The notes beneath the pieces are model-generated. The model made no database searches, had not been told where the DNA came from, and saw only the letters and a program-made list of their open reading frames with translations. Of a DNA stretch of 63,470 bases, positions 46,029 to 54,823 are shown one piece after another (positions within the stretch are counted from its first letter, which is position 1; every line of letters begins with the position of its first letter). Origin of the DNA: Oscillospiraceae bacterium (GTDB lineage: Bacteria > Bacillota > Clostridia > Oscillospirales > Oscillospiraceae); NCBI GenBank assembly GCA_017479425.1, contig JAFVCD010000008.1:1-63470 (forward strand), read 5' to 3'. The translations under genes were made by a program, and so were the position numbers.

Positions 46029-46176
46029 GGCGGATAGGGCGGGCGCGGAGACCCGCCACTACAAGTCCGCGAGAAAAGAGAGAGAATGAACAGAAAGGGC
46101 GGGTCGATTGACCCGCGCTTTGCGGAGGTAATATAAAGAATTCGGGCGGGTCACGGCGACCCGCCCTTGTGCTGTT
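46029..46176. repeat. Three GC-rich palindromes between the MATE gene and the MITE
   Basis: Palindromes lie at 46036-46064 (GGGCGGGCGCGGAGACCCGCC then ACTACAA), 46096-46120 (GGGCGGGTCGATTGACCCGC) and 46142-46170 (GGGCGGGTCACGGCGACCCGCC). Between them is GAGAGAATGAACAGAAA, the tail of the 167-bp repeat. No gene is present. Confidence 0.75.
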
Positions 46177-46179
46177 TAA

Positions 46180-46338
46180 TACTAACCCCTGATTAAAAGC
46201 TTTAACCGAGCGCGCAGAATTTTTCGCGTCATACAAGGCGTCCGGTGCAGACAATACTTTGTGTATTATCAAGCCGGATAACGAAGTATGACGCGAAAAG
46301 GGCAAGCGCGAATTGAAGGTTTTGATTAGGGGTTAGTA
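46180..46338. mobile_element. MITE-like element, 159 bp, terminal inverted repeats and TAA duplication
   Basis: Ends are TACTAACCCCTGATTAAAA and TTTTGATTAGGGGTTAGTA, inverted, with a direct TAA on both sides (46177-46179, 46339-46341) suggesting a 3-bp target duplication. The interior is one long imperfect hairpin (TTTTCGCGTCATAC/GTATGACGCGAAAA outer, TCCGG/CCGGA inner). It encodes nothing. It abuts the stop codon of the GH32 gene. An inverted second copy begins at 63333. Confidence 0.8.
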
Positions 46339-46341
46339 TAA

Positions 46342-47826
46342 TTACTCGGTCTCGAGCTCATATTTCTCAACGTCGATTATTGCGGCGCCGTCGCAGGAGA
46401 AGGAGATGGAATCGGCGGAGACCGGGGTGTAGATCACGAAGCTTGCCGCCTGCTCGCCGTCGTTTACGAACACCTCAAGGCTGTATCTGTCCATCACTAT
46501 CCGCAGCTTCAGCTCATCGTAGGCGCTCACCGGGAAATCGCGGCTCGTGATAATATCGTGCGGGAAGCCGGAACGGCTGCGGTCTACGCGCAGGGTGTTA
46601 TTCTCGGGCTTGTGGCGAATCGTTGTGACGCACTCGCCGTCCTTTGCGAGGTTTATGCGGAAATAGCGGTACATGCTGTTCTTGTTGCCGGGTCTGACCT
46701 TGACCGTCATATCGAGGAAGCGGCCGCTCACGCCCTGGAGATTCGTCTCCTGCGTGATCATTACGTCCTTGTAGCTGATCTTCAGACGGCGGCAAGCCTC
46801 AAGCTCGCGCACCGGGTTCTGGATAAGCCTGCCGTTGCGGACGTGCAGCTCGCGCGGAAGGGTCATCTGACCGAAGAACGGCAGCTCCTTGAGCTTGCTG
46901 CCCGCGGTTTCCCAGTTCTGCATCCACGCGATCATGACTCTTCTTCCGTCCGGCGTGAGGACTGTCTGCGTAGCGTAGAAGTCGGTGCCGTAGTCGATAG
47001 CCTGAATATTGTCGCGCAGGAGGTGCTTTGCCTCGCGGTCATATTCTCCGATTATGCAGAGGGTGGAGTTGCCGGGGTGGAACTCGAGGCCCATGCTCGT
47101 CATATCCTGCGGGCTCGTGAGCAGAACGCGCTTGCCGTCGAGCTCGAAGAAATCGGGGCACTCCCACATCTTGCCGAACTGATTGTGGCAGGAGGCGAGG
47201 GTGGAGGCGTAGCGCCATGTAAACGCGTCGTCGCTCTCGAAGAGGAGGATAGAGCCGGAGCCGTCGGCGGGGCGGTTGCCCACTACGCACCAGTATTTGC
47301 CGTCCTCAAACCAGATCTTCGGGTCGCGGAAGTCGATGGCGGAGCCGCCCTCGGGCAGATCATTCGCGTCGAGAACGGGATTTGTGGGGAGCTTTTCGTA
47401 GTTCTCGCCGTCGCCCACCGCGAGACACTGGGTCTGAAAGCCGGCAACGAGGCCGTTGGAGCGGCGGACGTTGCGCACGCCGGTGTACATCAGAAGATGA
47501 CGGCCGTCGGGCAGCTCGATGGCGCCTCCGGAGAAGCAGCCGTTTTTATCGTAGGGCGCGTCCGGCGCGAGAGCGCAGGGCAGACGATCCCAGTGGATGA
47601 AATCGCGGGTCTTGACGTGACCCCAGTGCATCGGACCCCAGTTTATATCGTAGGGGTAGTACTGGAAAAAGAGGTGGTATTCGCCCTTGTAGAGGGAGAA
47701 GCCGTTGGGGTCATTTATCCAGCCGACTCCGCCGGTGAGGTGGAAGCGCGGCTGAAGCTCGGAGCCGAGAAGGGCGGGCAGATATTTTCGCTCAAAGGCT
47801 CTCGCCTTTTGAAGAGTGTCTTTCAT
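46342..47826 (-). CDS. Glycoside hydrolase family 32 (beta-fructosidase / sucrose-phosphate hydrolase type)
   Basis: It hydrolyses beta-fructosides such as sucrose, sucrose-6-phosphate or fructo-oligosaccharides. In the 494-residue protein the five-bladed propeller carries the nucleophile in GWINDPNGF, the transition-state stabiliser in FRDPKIW and the acid/base in WECPDFFELD. A C-terminal beta-sandwich follows (about 350 onward, VFVNDGEQAASFVIYT). It has no signal peptide, so it acts inside the cell on imported sugar. GGAGG stands 6 bases before ATG 47826. A TGTGCA-type operator lies in its promoter. Confidence 0.9.
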   Translation of the reverse strand: MKDTLQKARAFERKYLPALLGSELQPRFHLTGGVGWINDPNGFSLYKGEYHLFFQYYPYDINWGPMHWGHVKTRDFIHWDRLPCALAPDAPYDKNGCFSGGAIELPDGRHLLMYTGVRNVRRSNGLVAGFQTQCLAVGDGENYEKLPTNPVLDANDLPEGGSAIDFRDPKIWFEDGKYWCVVGNRPADGSGSILLFESDDAFTWRYASTLASCHNQFGKMWECPDFFELDGKRVLLTSPQDMTSMGLEFHPGNSTLCIIGEYDREAKHLLRDNIQAIDYGTDFYATQTVLTPDGRRVMIAWMQNWETAGSKLKELPFFGQMTLPRELHVRNGRLIQNPVRELEACRRLKISYKDVMITQETNLQGVSGRFLDMTVKVRPGNKNSMYRYFRINLAKDGECVTTIRHKPENNTLRVDRSRSGFPHDIITSRDFPVSAYDELKLRIVMDRYSLEVFVNDGEQAASFVIYTPVSADSISFSCDGAAIIDVEKYELETE

Positions 47827-47903
47827 GATGATCCTCCGTTGGTCGCATTGGCGGGTATTGCAAAAGGCGCAACGATTTACGCCCTTTGGAACACTTGCCA
47901 AAT

Positions 47904-47932
47904 ATAGTAACAGACAATTGTGCAAATGTAAA
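47904..47932 (-). promoter_or_regulatory. Promoter of the GH32 gene with overlapping operator
   Basis: Minus strand -35 TTTACA (47927-47932) and -10 TACTAT (47904-47909) are 17 bases apart. The sequence TGTGCAAATGTAAA (47919-47932) covers the -35 and half the spacer and matches the operators near 52880. Confidence 0.7.
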
Positions 47933-47958
47933 GCTATTCAGCGTAATTTATTAGTGTG

Positions 47959-47991
47959 CCCCCTGCACAGGCATGGCGTCTGTGCAGGGGG
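47959..47991. terminator. Strong hairpin between the ABC ATPase gene and GH32
   Basis: 12-base arms CCCCCTGCACAG / CTGTGCAGGGGG. The T tract is poor on both sides, so it may act as an mRNA stabiliser or weak terminator for the importer operon. Confidence 0.6.
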
Positions 47992-48014
47992 TTTGAAAAG
48001 GAAGAGATACGGAA

Positions 48015-49196
48015 TCAGAACTCGAGGTTCTTGTCGGTTTCCTTGGAGAAGACGTGAGCAACGTTGCCGCCGAAGGTGAAGTGGATCGGATCGCCGAGAG
48101 CGTAATTCTTCTTCATATCGATGGTCGGGACGATGATGATGACGTCGCGGCCCTCCGCGGAAATGTGGAGGTGGACGGAGGAGCCCATCATTTCGGCAAC
48201 GTCGACCTTGCCGGCAATGCCGGTCTCGCCGACGTCGGTGTGCTCGGGACGAACGCCGAGGGTAACGGACTGCGACTGTACGTTGTTCTTAAGAAGGCGC
48301 TCTTCCTTCTCCTTTGCGAGCTCTACCTTGTAGCCGCCGACCTCAACGAAGAACTTGTCGCCCTCGCGGGTGAGCTTGCCGTCAAAGAAGTTCATTACGG
48401 GCATTCCGATGAAGCCTGCAACGAAGAGGTTGGAGGGATGATTGAACACCTCCTGAGGAGTGCCGATCTGCTGGATGTAGCCGTCGCGCATGATGACGAT
48501 GCGGTCGCCGAGGGTCATAGCCTCGGTCTGATCGTGCGTTACGTACATGAACGTGGTGTTGATGCGGTGGCGGAGCTTGATGATCTCAGCGCGCATCTCG
48601 TTACGGAGCTTGGCGTCGAGGTTGGAGAGCGGCTCATCCATGAGCATGACCTTCGGTGCGCGGACGATGGCGCGGCCGATGGCGACGCGCTGACGCTGAC
48701 CGCCGGAGAGAGCCTTCGGCTTACGGTCGAGGTACTGGGTGATGTCGAGGATCTCGGCAGCCTCACGAACCTTTCTGTCGATCTCATCCTTCGGCACCTT
48801 GCGGAGCTTCAGGGAGAACGCCATGTTCTCATAAACTGTCATGTGGGGATAGAGAGCGTAGTTCTGGAAGACCATCGCAATGTCGCGATCCTTCGGGGCA
48901 ACGTCGTTCATGACCTTGCCGTCGATGATGAGCTCGCCGTCCGAGATCTCCTCAAGTCCTGCGACCATGCGGAGAGTGGTGGACTTGCCGCAGCCGGAGG
49001 GGCCGACGAGAACGATAAACTCCTTATCCTTGATGTCGAGGTTGAACGCCTGAACGGCTACAACGCCCTCATCGGTGATCTGAAGATTCGCCTTCTTCTT
49101 CTCGGGCTCATCCGCCTTTTTCTTGGACTTTTTCTTGTCCTCGCCGGAGATGAAGGGATATACCTTCTTTATGTTTTTAAGTTGAACTTCAGCCAT
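48015..49196 (-). CDS. Sugar ABC transporter ATPase (MsmX/UgpC type)
   Basis: This ATP-hydrolysing subunit is often shared by several sugar importers. In the 393-residue protein Walker A is GPSGCGKSTT, the signature is LSGGQRQRVAIGRAIVRAP, Walker B is VMLMDEPLSNLDAKLR, and a C-terminal TOBE/regulatory domain follows (about 245-393). An extra lysine-rich insert of about 25 residues (DKKKSKKKADEPEKKK) interrupts the first strand pair near residue 19. It is last in the importer operon. Confidence 0.92.
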   Translation of the reverse strand: MAEVQLKNIKKVYPFISGEDKKKSKKKADEPEKKKANLQITDEGVVAVQAFNLDIKDKEFIVLVGPSGCGKSTTLRMVAGLEEISDGELIIDGKVMNDVAPKDRDIAMVFQNYALYPHMTVYENMAFSLKLRKVPKDEIDRKVREAAEILDITQYLDRKPKALSGGQRQRVAIGRAIVRAPKVMLMDEPLSNLDAKLRNEMRAEIIKLRHRINTTFMYVTHDQTEAMTLGDRIVIMRDGYIQQIGTPQEVFNHPSNLFVAGFIGMPVMNFFDGKLTREGDKFFVEVGGYKVELAKEKEERLLKNNVQSQSVTLGVRPEHTDVGETGIAGKVDVAEMMGSSVHLHISAEGRDVIIIVPTIDMKKNYALGDPIHFTFGGNVAHVFSKETDKNLEF

Positions 49197-49226
49197 TTAA
49201 GTAACTCCTTCCAAAAAGGTTTAAGC

Positions 49227-50918
49227 TTATTTGCCGTAGAAGGCGTCGAGGTACTTCTGGAAGATTGCGAGGTAATCGTTGAGCTTGTAAGCCTGGAGGT
49301 CAGACTGGAGCTTATCCCAATCGGCATCGGTAAAGCCGTTCATGATCCAGTCAGCCTTTGCGGCGTTGACGCACTTGTAGATATCCGGGTTGAGGTTTGC
49401 GATCTGCTTGGTGTCGTCGGAGGTCATAAATACGTTCGGGAAAACGTACTTGGTGTTCATATCCGGAGTGTAGACGTCCTTGATCCAGTCAAGACGATAC
49501 TGAGCGTCATCCGGGCAGGTGACGTACTTGCCGTAGTAGGAGTCGAGGATGGCGAGCGGACCGCCAACGCACTCAGCTTCACGGACTTCAACAGGGGAGG
49601 CGTCGCCAAGCCAAGCGTGCTTGAGCATCGGCTCGCCGGCGTCGTTGGTGCCCATCTCGAAGATGTCAAAATCGTCATCCTCGCCGTAGGTGCCCCAGTT
49701 GTTCTGAGGAGACTGCATCGGATCATACATCTGGTCGAGCCAAGCGCATACGAGAGCGGGGTTCTTCGCGTTGACGGTAACTACGCAGCGGCCGCGGTCG
49801 AAGCCGGAGGTGAAGGAGCCGTTAGCCGGGGTGATGTTGCGGGTGTCAGCGGTAAGAGCGGGAAGCGGCTGCCAGCCGTTGCCGGCGATGAGGTCGTCCA
49901 TGGAGATGGCGGCGATGTTAGCAACGTCCCAAGAGAAGCAGACACCGTAGCGGCCGGACTTACCCTTGGCGACGTAGGTGGACCACTCCTGAGTGAAGGC
50001 TTCCTTATCGATGAGATCCTCAGCATAGAGCTTGTGGAGCCACTCGATACCCTTGCGCCAGCCCTCGGTGGTGGCGGGGCAGATGACCTTGAGGTCGTCG
50101 GTAACTACGATCTTGCGGCCGTTATCAGGATCGCCGTAGCCCTCGCCGAAGCCGTTGGTGAGGATGGTGCAGTCCTCGTTGCCGCCGTTGATGATGCAGC
50201 TCATGGGGATGATGTCGCCGTCAATGCCGAAGTGGCTCTTGAGGTCGGCGGCGTTGTCGCGGAAGGCGATGAGAACCTGCTCGAACTCATCGACGGTGGT
50301 GGGCATCTTGAGGCCGAGATAATCGAGCCATGCTACGTTGATGAAGGGCATATTGCCGACGGTCTGGATAGCGGTCTTCTCGCTGCCGAGCTGCTCGATC
50401 CAGGGAAGAGCCCAGATGTGGCCGTTCTCGTCGGTGCACATGGTGCGGTACTCGGGAGCCTGCTCAAAGACCTTCATGAGGTTGGGCATATACTTGTCGA
50501 TGTACTCCTCGACATTGATGATAACGCCCTGCTTTGCATACTTGAGAAGGTCGGTGTCGGAGAAGCCGGCGCTGAAAACGAACTCAGGGAGAGTCTTGAG
50601 GTTAGCCATCTCGAGGCTGATCTTGTCGCCCCACTGGTCGCCCTGAATGGTCTTCCAGTTGACGTGGACGTTGGTCTTTTCCTCAAGGCGCTTGAAGATG
50701 GTGCGGTTGTTCGGCTCGGACTCGGTGCCGACGGGGAAGTTGGTCAGACCGGAGATCTCAGCCTTCTCAGCGAGAGGGAATGCGAGGGAAGCGGGGTCGA
50801 CGTCGAGAGCCTGGGAATGGTCGGGGGTGTCGGTATTGCTGCCGCCGCAGGCTGCGAGCATAACAGCGAGCATCGCAACCGCGAGGACAACGCTCATAAC
50901 TTTCTGGAACTTTTTCAT
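49227..50918 (-). CDS. Extracellular sugar-binding lipoprotein of the importer (LipO/YtcQ type)
   Basis: It captures the oligosaccharide outside the cell and delivers it to the permeases. The 563-residue protein starts with a lipoprotein signal MKKFQKVMSVVLAVAMLAVMLAAC, lipobox LAAC. The mature protein is a large type of solute-binding protein (SLF...NVHWKTIQGDQWGDKISLEMA..., WLHKLYAEDLIDKEAFTQEW), longer than the 420-residue MalE type, as usual with LplB/LplC partners. ATG 50918 is preferred (AGGAG upstream) over one 8 codons earlier. Confidence 0.88.
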   Translation of the reverse strand: MKKFQKVMSVVLAVAMLAVMLAACGGSNTDTPDHSQALDVDPASLAFPLAEKAEISGLTNFPVGTESEPNNRTIFKRLEEKTNVHVNWKTIQGDQWGDKISLEMANLKTLPEFVFSAGFSDTDLLKYAKQGVIINVEEYIDKYMPNLMKVFEQAPEYRTMCTDENGHIWALPWIEQLGSEKTAIQTVGNMPFINVAWLDYLGLKMPTTVDEFEQVLIAFRDNAADLKSHFGIDGDIIPMSCIINGGNEDCTILTNGFGEGYGDPDNGRKIVVTDDLKVICPATTEGWRKGIEWLHKLYAEDLIDKEAFTQEWSTYVAKGKSGRYGVCFSWDVANIAAISMDDLIAGNGWQPLPALTADTRNITPANGSFTSGFDRGRCVVTVNAKNPALVCAWLDQMYDPMQSPQNNWGTYGEDDDFDIFEMGTNDAGEPMLKHAWLGDASPVEVREAECVGGPLAILDSYYGKYVTCPDDAQYRLDWIKDVYTPDMNTKYVFPNVFMTSDDTKQIANLNPDIYKCVNAAKADWIMNGFTDADWDKLQSDLQAYKLNDYLAIFQKYLDAFYGK

Positions 50919-50945
50919 TTTCAAAATTTCTCCTTTTTTCATAAA

Positions 50946-51854
50946 TCAGCCCTTGACGGCGCCTGCCATGATTCCGTTATCAAAGTACTTCTGGAAGAAC
51001 GGATACATGATAAGAAGCGGAAGGCTGGAGATGATGATGGTCGCGTATTTGAGAAGCTCCGCCATCTGTGCTCTCTGGGCGGTGCTCTGCATATCGCTTA
51101 CCATGCCGGGATCCGGCTGGTTCTGAATGAGTATTGAGCGGAGAACGAGCTGGAGGGGCTGCTTCGCGGCGTCATTGAGGTAGATCATGGCGTCGAAGTA
51201 GCTGTTCCACATTCCGACGAACTGCCACATCGAGATGGTGGCGATGATCGGGGTGCAGACCGGAACAAGGATCTGGAAGAAGTAGGTCATCTCGGTCGCA
51301 CCGTCGATCTCGGCGGCTTCCTGAAGGTCGCGCGGGATGCCGAGGTAGTAGGTGCGGGCGATGATCATGTTCCATACGCTGAAGCATCCGGGGAGAAGTA
51401 TCGCCCAGATGGTGTCGAGCATGTGGAGGTTGGAGATAAGAAGATAGGTGGGGATAAGTCCGCCGCCGAAGAACATCGTGATAACGAAGATGGTGTTGAA
51501 GAAGCCCTTGCCCTTGAAGTCCGCGCGGCTCATAGGATAGGCGGCGAGCAGGGTCACGATGACGGAGAGGACTGTGAAGAGAACGGAGTAGATGAGGGCG
51601 TTTTTGAAGCCGACCCAGATCTGTGCGTTCTCAAGAACACGCTCGTAGGCGGTAGTGGTCCACTTGCTGAAGTCGAAGGTGAGACCGCTGTTCTGAAGCG
51701 TGATGGGGTCGATGAAGGAGGCGAGAATGATGTAGACCATCGGCATGATGATCGCAACAACGAACAGGCCGAGGATTATGTAGCCGACTATAAGCAGAGC
51801 CTTGTCGCCGGTGGGGAGCTTCTGAAACTCGCTCTTTTTCTTTCTTTTTGTCAT
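50946..51854 (-). CDS. Sugar ABC transporter permease, LplC/MalG type
   Basis: This membrane pore subunit has 302 residues and six predicted helices. The EAA loop contacting the ATPase is seen as LGIPRDLQEAAEIDGATEMTYFFQILVPVCTPIIAT (about 173-208). The opening is cytoplasmic and basic (TKRKKKSEFQKLPTGDKALLIVGYIILG). It follows the other permease gene by 16 bases. Confidence 0.92.
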   Translation of the reverse strand: MTKRKKKSEFQKLPTGDKALLIVGYIILGLFVVAIIMPMVYIILASFIDPITLQNSGLTFDFSKWTTTAYERVLENAQIWVGFKNALIYSVLFTVLSVIVTLLAAYPMSRADFKGKGFFNTIFVITMFFGGGLIPTYLLISNLHMLDTIWAILLPGCFSVWNMIIARTYYLGIPRDLQEAAEIDGATEMTYFFQILVPVCTPIIATISMWQFVGMWNSYFDAMIYLNDAAKQPLQLVLRSILIQNQPDPGMVSDMQSTAQRAQMAELLKYATIIISSLPLLIMYPFFQKYFDNGIMAGAVKG

Positions 51855-51870
51855 AGCTTCTCTCCTCCCC

Positions 51871-52812
51871 TCAGATTCCCTTGCCCTCGTTCATCTTCTT
51901 GACGATCTGGTTCATCGAGATAAGAAGAACGACGTTGATGACGGTGTTGAAGAGTCCGACGGCGGTGGAGAAGCCATAGTCGCCTTCAAGAAGACCCTTT
52001 TTGTAGACGTAGGTGGAAATGATTTCGCTCGTTGCGAGGTTCATGTCGGTCTGGAGCGCGTATGCCTTCTCAAAGCCGACGCTCATGATGTTGCCGACGC
52101 TCATGATGAACTGGATGAGGACGGTATCCTTGATGGCGGGCCATTCAACTGCCTTGATCTGCTGGAAGATGTTGGCGCCGTCGATAACGGCGGCCTCAGT
52201 CAGCTCCTTGGAGGCGTTGGAGAGGGCGGCGGTGTAGATGATGGACGCCCAGCCGGCTCCCTGCCAGATTCCGGACGCGATGTAGATCGTGCGGAAGGCG
52301 GAGGGCATCGTCATAAAGTTCGTGTTCGTGCCCAGAAGGGAATTGAGCATTCCGGTGGGCGAGAGAAGAATACGGACGATACCGCAGAGAACTATGACCG
52401 AAATGAAGTTCGGCATATAAAGCACAAGCTGGATGCGCTGCTTCGTCTTCTTCGACATGATTCTGTTGAGCAGGAACGCCAGAAGAATAGGCGCCGGGAA
52501 GCCCCACAGAAGGCCGAAGATACTAAGCTTGAGGGTGTTCATGAGATAGGTCATGAAGTCGGGTGAGGAAAGGAAGCGCTGGAAGTGCTCAAAGCCGACC
52601 CATTCACTTCCCAGAATGCCTCGGATAGGATTGTACTCCGTGAAGGCCATCATGATTCCGCCCATCGGGATGTAACGGAAGATGATAGTCAGCGCGAACG
52701 CGGGCAGCATGAAGATCACATACAGCTGCCAGTGCTGCCGCACATAGACTCCGAAGTTGTGCAGCGCGGAGCTCTTACCTCCTGAGGCGTTTGGCGGTAA
52801 GGATTTTTTCAT
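51871..52812 (-). CDS. Sugar ABC transporter permease, LplB/MalF type
   Basis: This first gene of the importer operon encodes a 313-residue membrane protein with six helices. The EAA loop is SNASKELTEAAVIDGANIFQQIKAVEWPAIKDTVLIQ (about 207-243). The LplB-like opening is LPAFALTIIFRYIPMGGIMMAFTEYNPIRG. GGAGGAG precedes the ATG. Transcription starts from the promoter at 52908-52936, bracketed by operator-like palindromes. Confidence 0.92.
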   Translation of the reverse strand: MKKSLPPNASGGKSSALHNFGVYVRQHWQLYVIFMLPAFALTIIFRYIPMGGIMMAFTEYNPIRGILGSEWVGFEHFQRFLSSPDFMTYLMNTLKLSIFGLLWGFPAPILLAFLLNRIMSKKTKQRIQLVLYMPNFISVIVLCGIVRILLSPTGMLNSLLGTNTNFMTMPSAFRTIYIASGIWQGAGWASIIYTAALSNASKELTEAAVIDGANIFQQIKAVEWPAIKDTVLIQFIMSVGNIMSVGFEKAYALQTDMNLATSEIISTYVYKKGLLEGDYGFSTAVGLFNTVINVVLLISMNQIVKKMNEGKGI

Positions 52813-52871
52813 CGAACTCCTCCTTTTTCGTTACGGGTTAGGCAAAAATCGCGCAAACACGCACCGCCAAA

Positions 52872-52885
52872 TGTGCAAATGCACA
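52872..52885. promoter_or_regulatory. Operator-like palindrome O1, downstream of the importer promoter
   Basis: TGTGCA-AA-TGCACA has perfect 6-base arms. It lies at about +16 to +29 of the importer transcript, a classic repressor position. It is the best copy of the motif also found at 52946 and 47919, and as a half-match at 55646. Confidence 0.72.
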
Positions 52886-52907
52886 ATTTCTGCCCTGACG
52901 CAAGGTC

Positions 52908-52936
52908 ATATTAGCATTGAGGAATGCAAAAGTCAA
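52908..52936 (-). promoter_or_regulatory. SigA promoter of the sugar importer operon
   Basis: Minus strand -35 TTGACT (52931-52936) and -10 TAATAT (52908-52913) are 17 bases apart. The spacer contains another palindrome, GCATT-GAGG-AATGC (52914-52927). Confidence 0.8.
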
Positions 52937-52945
52937 CGGAATATT

Positions 52946-52959
52946 TGTGCAAATGCAAC
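52946..52959. promoter_or_regulatory. Operator-like site O2, upstream of the importer promoter
   Basis: TGTGCAAATGCAAC matches O1 in 12 of 14 positions and lies just upstream of the -35. A half-site TGCACA follows at 52973-52978, between the divergent importer and regulator promoters. Confidence 0.65.
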
Positions 52960-53038
52960 AGTTTTATCGTTATGCACAAATAGAAATGCCCAAAAATGTG
53001 TACTCTGCTCGTTTGAGTTGCATTCAATGCGTATTTCG

Positions 53039-53067
53039 TTGACATTTGTAAACTCAGGTATTATTAT
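53039..53067 (+). promoter_or_regulatory. SigA promoter of the LacI-type regulator gene
   Basis: -35 TTGACA (53039-53044) and -10 TATTAT (53062-53067) are 17 bases apart. The palindrome GCATT-C-AATGC (53020-53030) just upstream resembles the one in the importer promoter spacer. Confidence 0.8.
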
Positions 53068-53101
53068 AATAGGTAATAATCATCGCAAAGGGCGTGTATT
53101 C

Positions 53102-54163
53102 ATGAGCAAAAAGGTAACGATACAGGACATAGCGGACGCGCTCGGCGTTTCGCGCAACACTGTCTCGAAGGCGATCAACAACTCCGAGGGTCTTGCAGAG
53201 GTCACCCGCGAGAAGATACTGCAAAAGGCGATCGAGATGGGCTACAAGCAGTTTTCCTATGTTCAGACGCTCTACAAGGCGGTGAACGCCGAGAGCGAGG
53301 GCGGCGAGGAGAAGCCTGAGCTCGGCGAGATCGCGCTGCTCACTACCTTCTACTTCGGCGGGAGCCACTTCGCCGCGACGATGCTCGACAGACTTCAGCG
53401 CGAGCTCAGTCAGCTCGGCTACCGGCTCAATACGCATCACGTCAGCAAGGAGGACAGCAAAAACGGCGTTCTGCCGTTCACCTTCCTGCCCGAGCAGGCG
53501 AGCGCCATCGTCTGCATAGAGATGTTCGACTGGGATTACGATAAAATGCTCTGCGACCTCGGCCTGCCGATACTCTTTGTGGACGGGCCGGTGCGCACCG
53601 GCGGCCGCGCCCTGCCCGCCGATCAGCTCTTTATGGACAACACTACGGAGATAATCCGCGTTGTTGAGACCGCGCTCAGAAGGGGCATCCGGAAAATCGG
53701 CTTTATCGGCGATTACGACCACTGCCAGAGCTTTTTCGAGCGCTATATCGCGTTCAGAACGGCAATGATGCTCGCCTCCGCGCCGGTGGAGGAGCGGTTT
53801 ATAATAAAGAGCATCAACGTTGTCGACCTCTACCACGAGCTGGAGGCGCTCGATGAGCTGCCGGAGCTCTTTATCTGCGCTAACGACTTTGTCGCCTACG
53901 ATTCGCTTCAGATTCTCCGCAAGCTCGGCAAGAGCGTGCCGGAGGACGTTATGCTCTGCGGCTTTGACGACGCGCCGGAGTCGAAGATGCTCGTTCCCGC
54001 GCTCACGACGGTGCATATCCACACGCAGATAATGGCATATTCCGCCGCGCAGATGCTCATAACGCGCATTCAGGAGCCGTCGCTCGACTTCCGCACGATG
54101 TACACCTCGACCGACATAGTTCCCCGCGAGTCAACGGGAGATTTTCTTGAAATAGAGGGCTAA
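53102..54163 (+). CDS. LacI-family transcriptional regulator
   Basis: This sugar-responsive repressor probably controls the adjacent importer. In the 353-residue protein the N-terminal HTH is TIQDIADALGVSRNTVSKAINNSEGLAEVTREKI. A periplasmic-binding-like effector domain follows, with FICANDFVAYDSLQILRKLGKSVPEDVMLCGFDDAPESKMLVPALTTVHI near the end. ATG 53102 begins the HTH exactly; longer frames read through the operator region. It is transcribed divergently from the importer, with operator-like palindromes in between. Confidence 0.93.
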   Translation: MSKKVTIQDIADALGVSRNTVSKAINNSEGLAEVTREKILQKAIEMGYKQFSYVQTLYKAVNAESEGGEEKPELGEIALLTTFYFGGSHFAATMLDRLQRELSQLGYRLNTHHVSKEDSKNGVLPFTFLPEQASAIVCIEMFDWDYDKMLCDLGLPILFVDGPVRTGGRALPADQLFMDNTTEIIRVVETALRRGIRKIGFIGDYDHCQSFFERYIAFRTAMMLASAPVEERFIIKSINVVDLYHELEALDELPELFICANDFVAYDSLQILRKLGKSVPEDVMLCGFDDAPESKMLVPALTTVHIHTQIMAYSAAQMLITRIQEPSLDFRTMYTSTDIVPRESTGDFLEIEG

Positions 54164-54166
54164 GTG

Positions 54167-54823
54167 ATGAAATTTCTATCCTACGACAGCAAGGCAAGTC
54201 AGATCCTGATCAGATTCTCCTACGCCTGCTGGCTGAATCTTCTGTGGTTTATCTGCTCGATACCGATATTCACCATCGGCGCCGCGACCACGGGGCTTTA
54301 CTACGCTATGCTGAGGCTCGCGCGCGACGAGGACGGCAACGTCACGAAGATGTTTTTCAAGTCCTTCAAGGAAAACTTCAAGCAGGCCACCGTTCTGTGG
54401 CTCATTATGCTCGCCGTCGGCGTTTTCCTCGGCGCGGACGGGTATGTACTCTACCATCTGCGCCTCATCGCGGAGGGGCCGATGGCGGTTTTGTGGACTG
54501 TTCTGCTCGCGGCGGTGATTGCGATGGGCGTTTTCTACGTCATTGCGCTCATCTGGCTCTTCCCGCTCGTGGCGAGCGTTCAGAACACGAACCGAGAGAT
54601 GATAAAAAACGCGTTTCTCATCGGCGTCCACTATCTCTTTGCGACCATCTGCGTCGCCGCTATCCACTTTGCGGTGTTCTTTATCACAGTCCGCTTCTTC
54701 ACGCCGTTCATGCTCCTCGGAGAGGGGCTCTGCGCGCTCCTCTCGTCGCTGCTCATGTGGCGCATAATTGACGCCTGCTCCGGCAGCCCCGACGACGATA
54801 AGGACGAGGAGACGGAGGAATAA
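54167..54823 (+). CDS. YesL-like (DUF624) membrane protein
   Basis: This membrane protein often neighbours LplB/LplC sugar importers; its role is unknown. The 218-residue protein has the family opening YDSKASQILIRFSYACWLNLLWFICSIPIFTIGAATTGLYYAMLRLARDEDGNVTKMFFKSFKENFKQAT and about five membrane helices. ATG 54167 is taken; a GTG one codon before directly abuts the regulator stop. It overlaps the next gene by one base (TAATG). Confidence 0.85.
   Translation: MKFLSYDSKASQILIRFSYACWLNLLWFICSIPIFTIGAATTGLYYAMLRLARDEDGNVTKMFFKSFKENFKQATVLWLIMLAVGVFLGADGYVLYHLRLIAEGPMAVLWTVLLAAVIAMGVFYVIALIWLFPLVASVQNTNREMIKNAFLIGVHYLFATICVAAIHFAVFFITVRFFTPFMLLGEGLCALLSSLLMWRIIDACSGSPDDDKDEETEE

Noticed and set aside
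48054-51137. Very long open frame on the + strand opposite the sugar importer operon
   Set aside because: It is antisense to three genes with full family motifs and arises from the GC-rich third codon positions; its translation is a Leu/Val/Glu-rich shadow without motifs.
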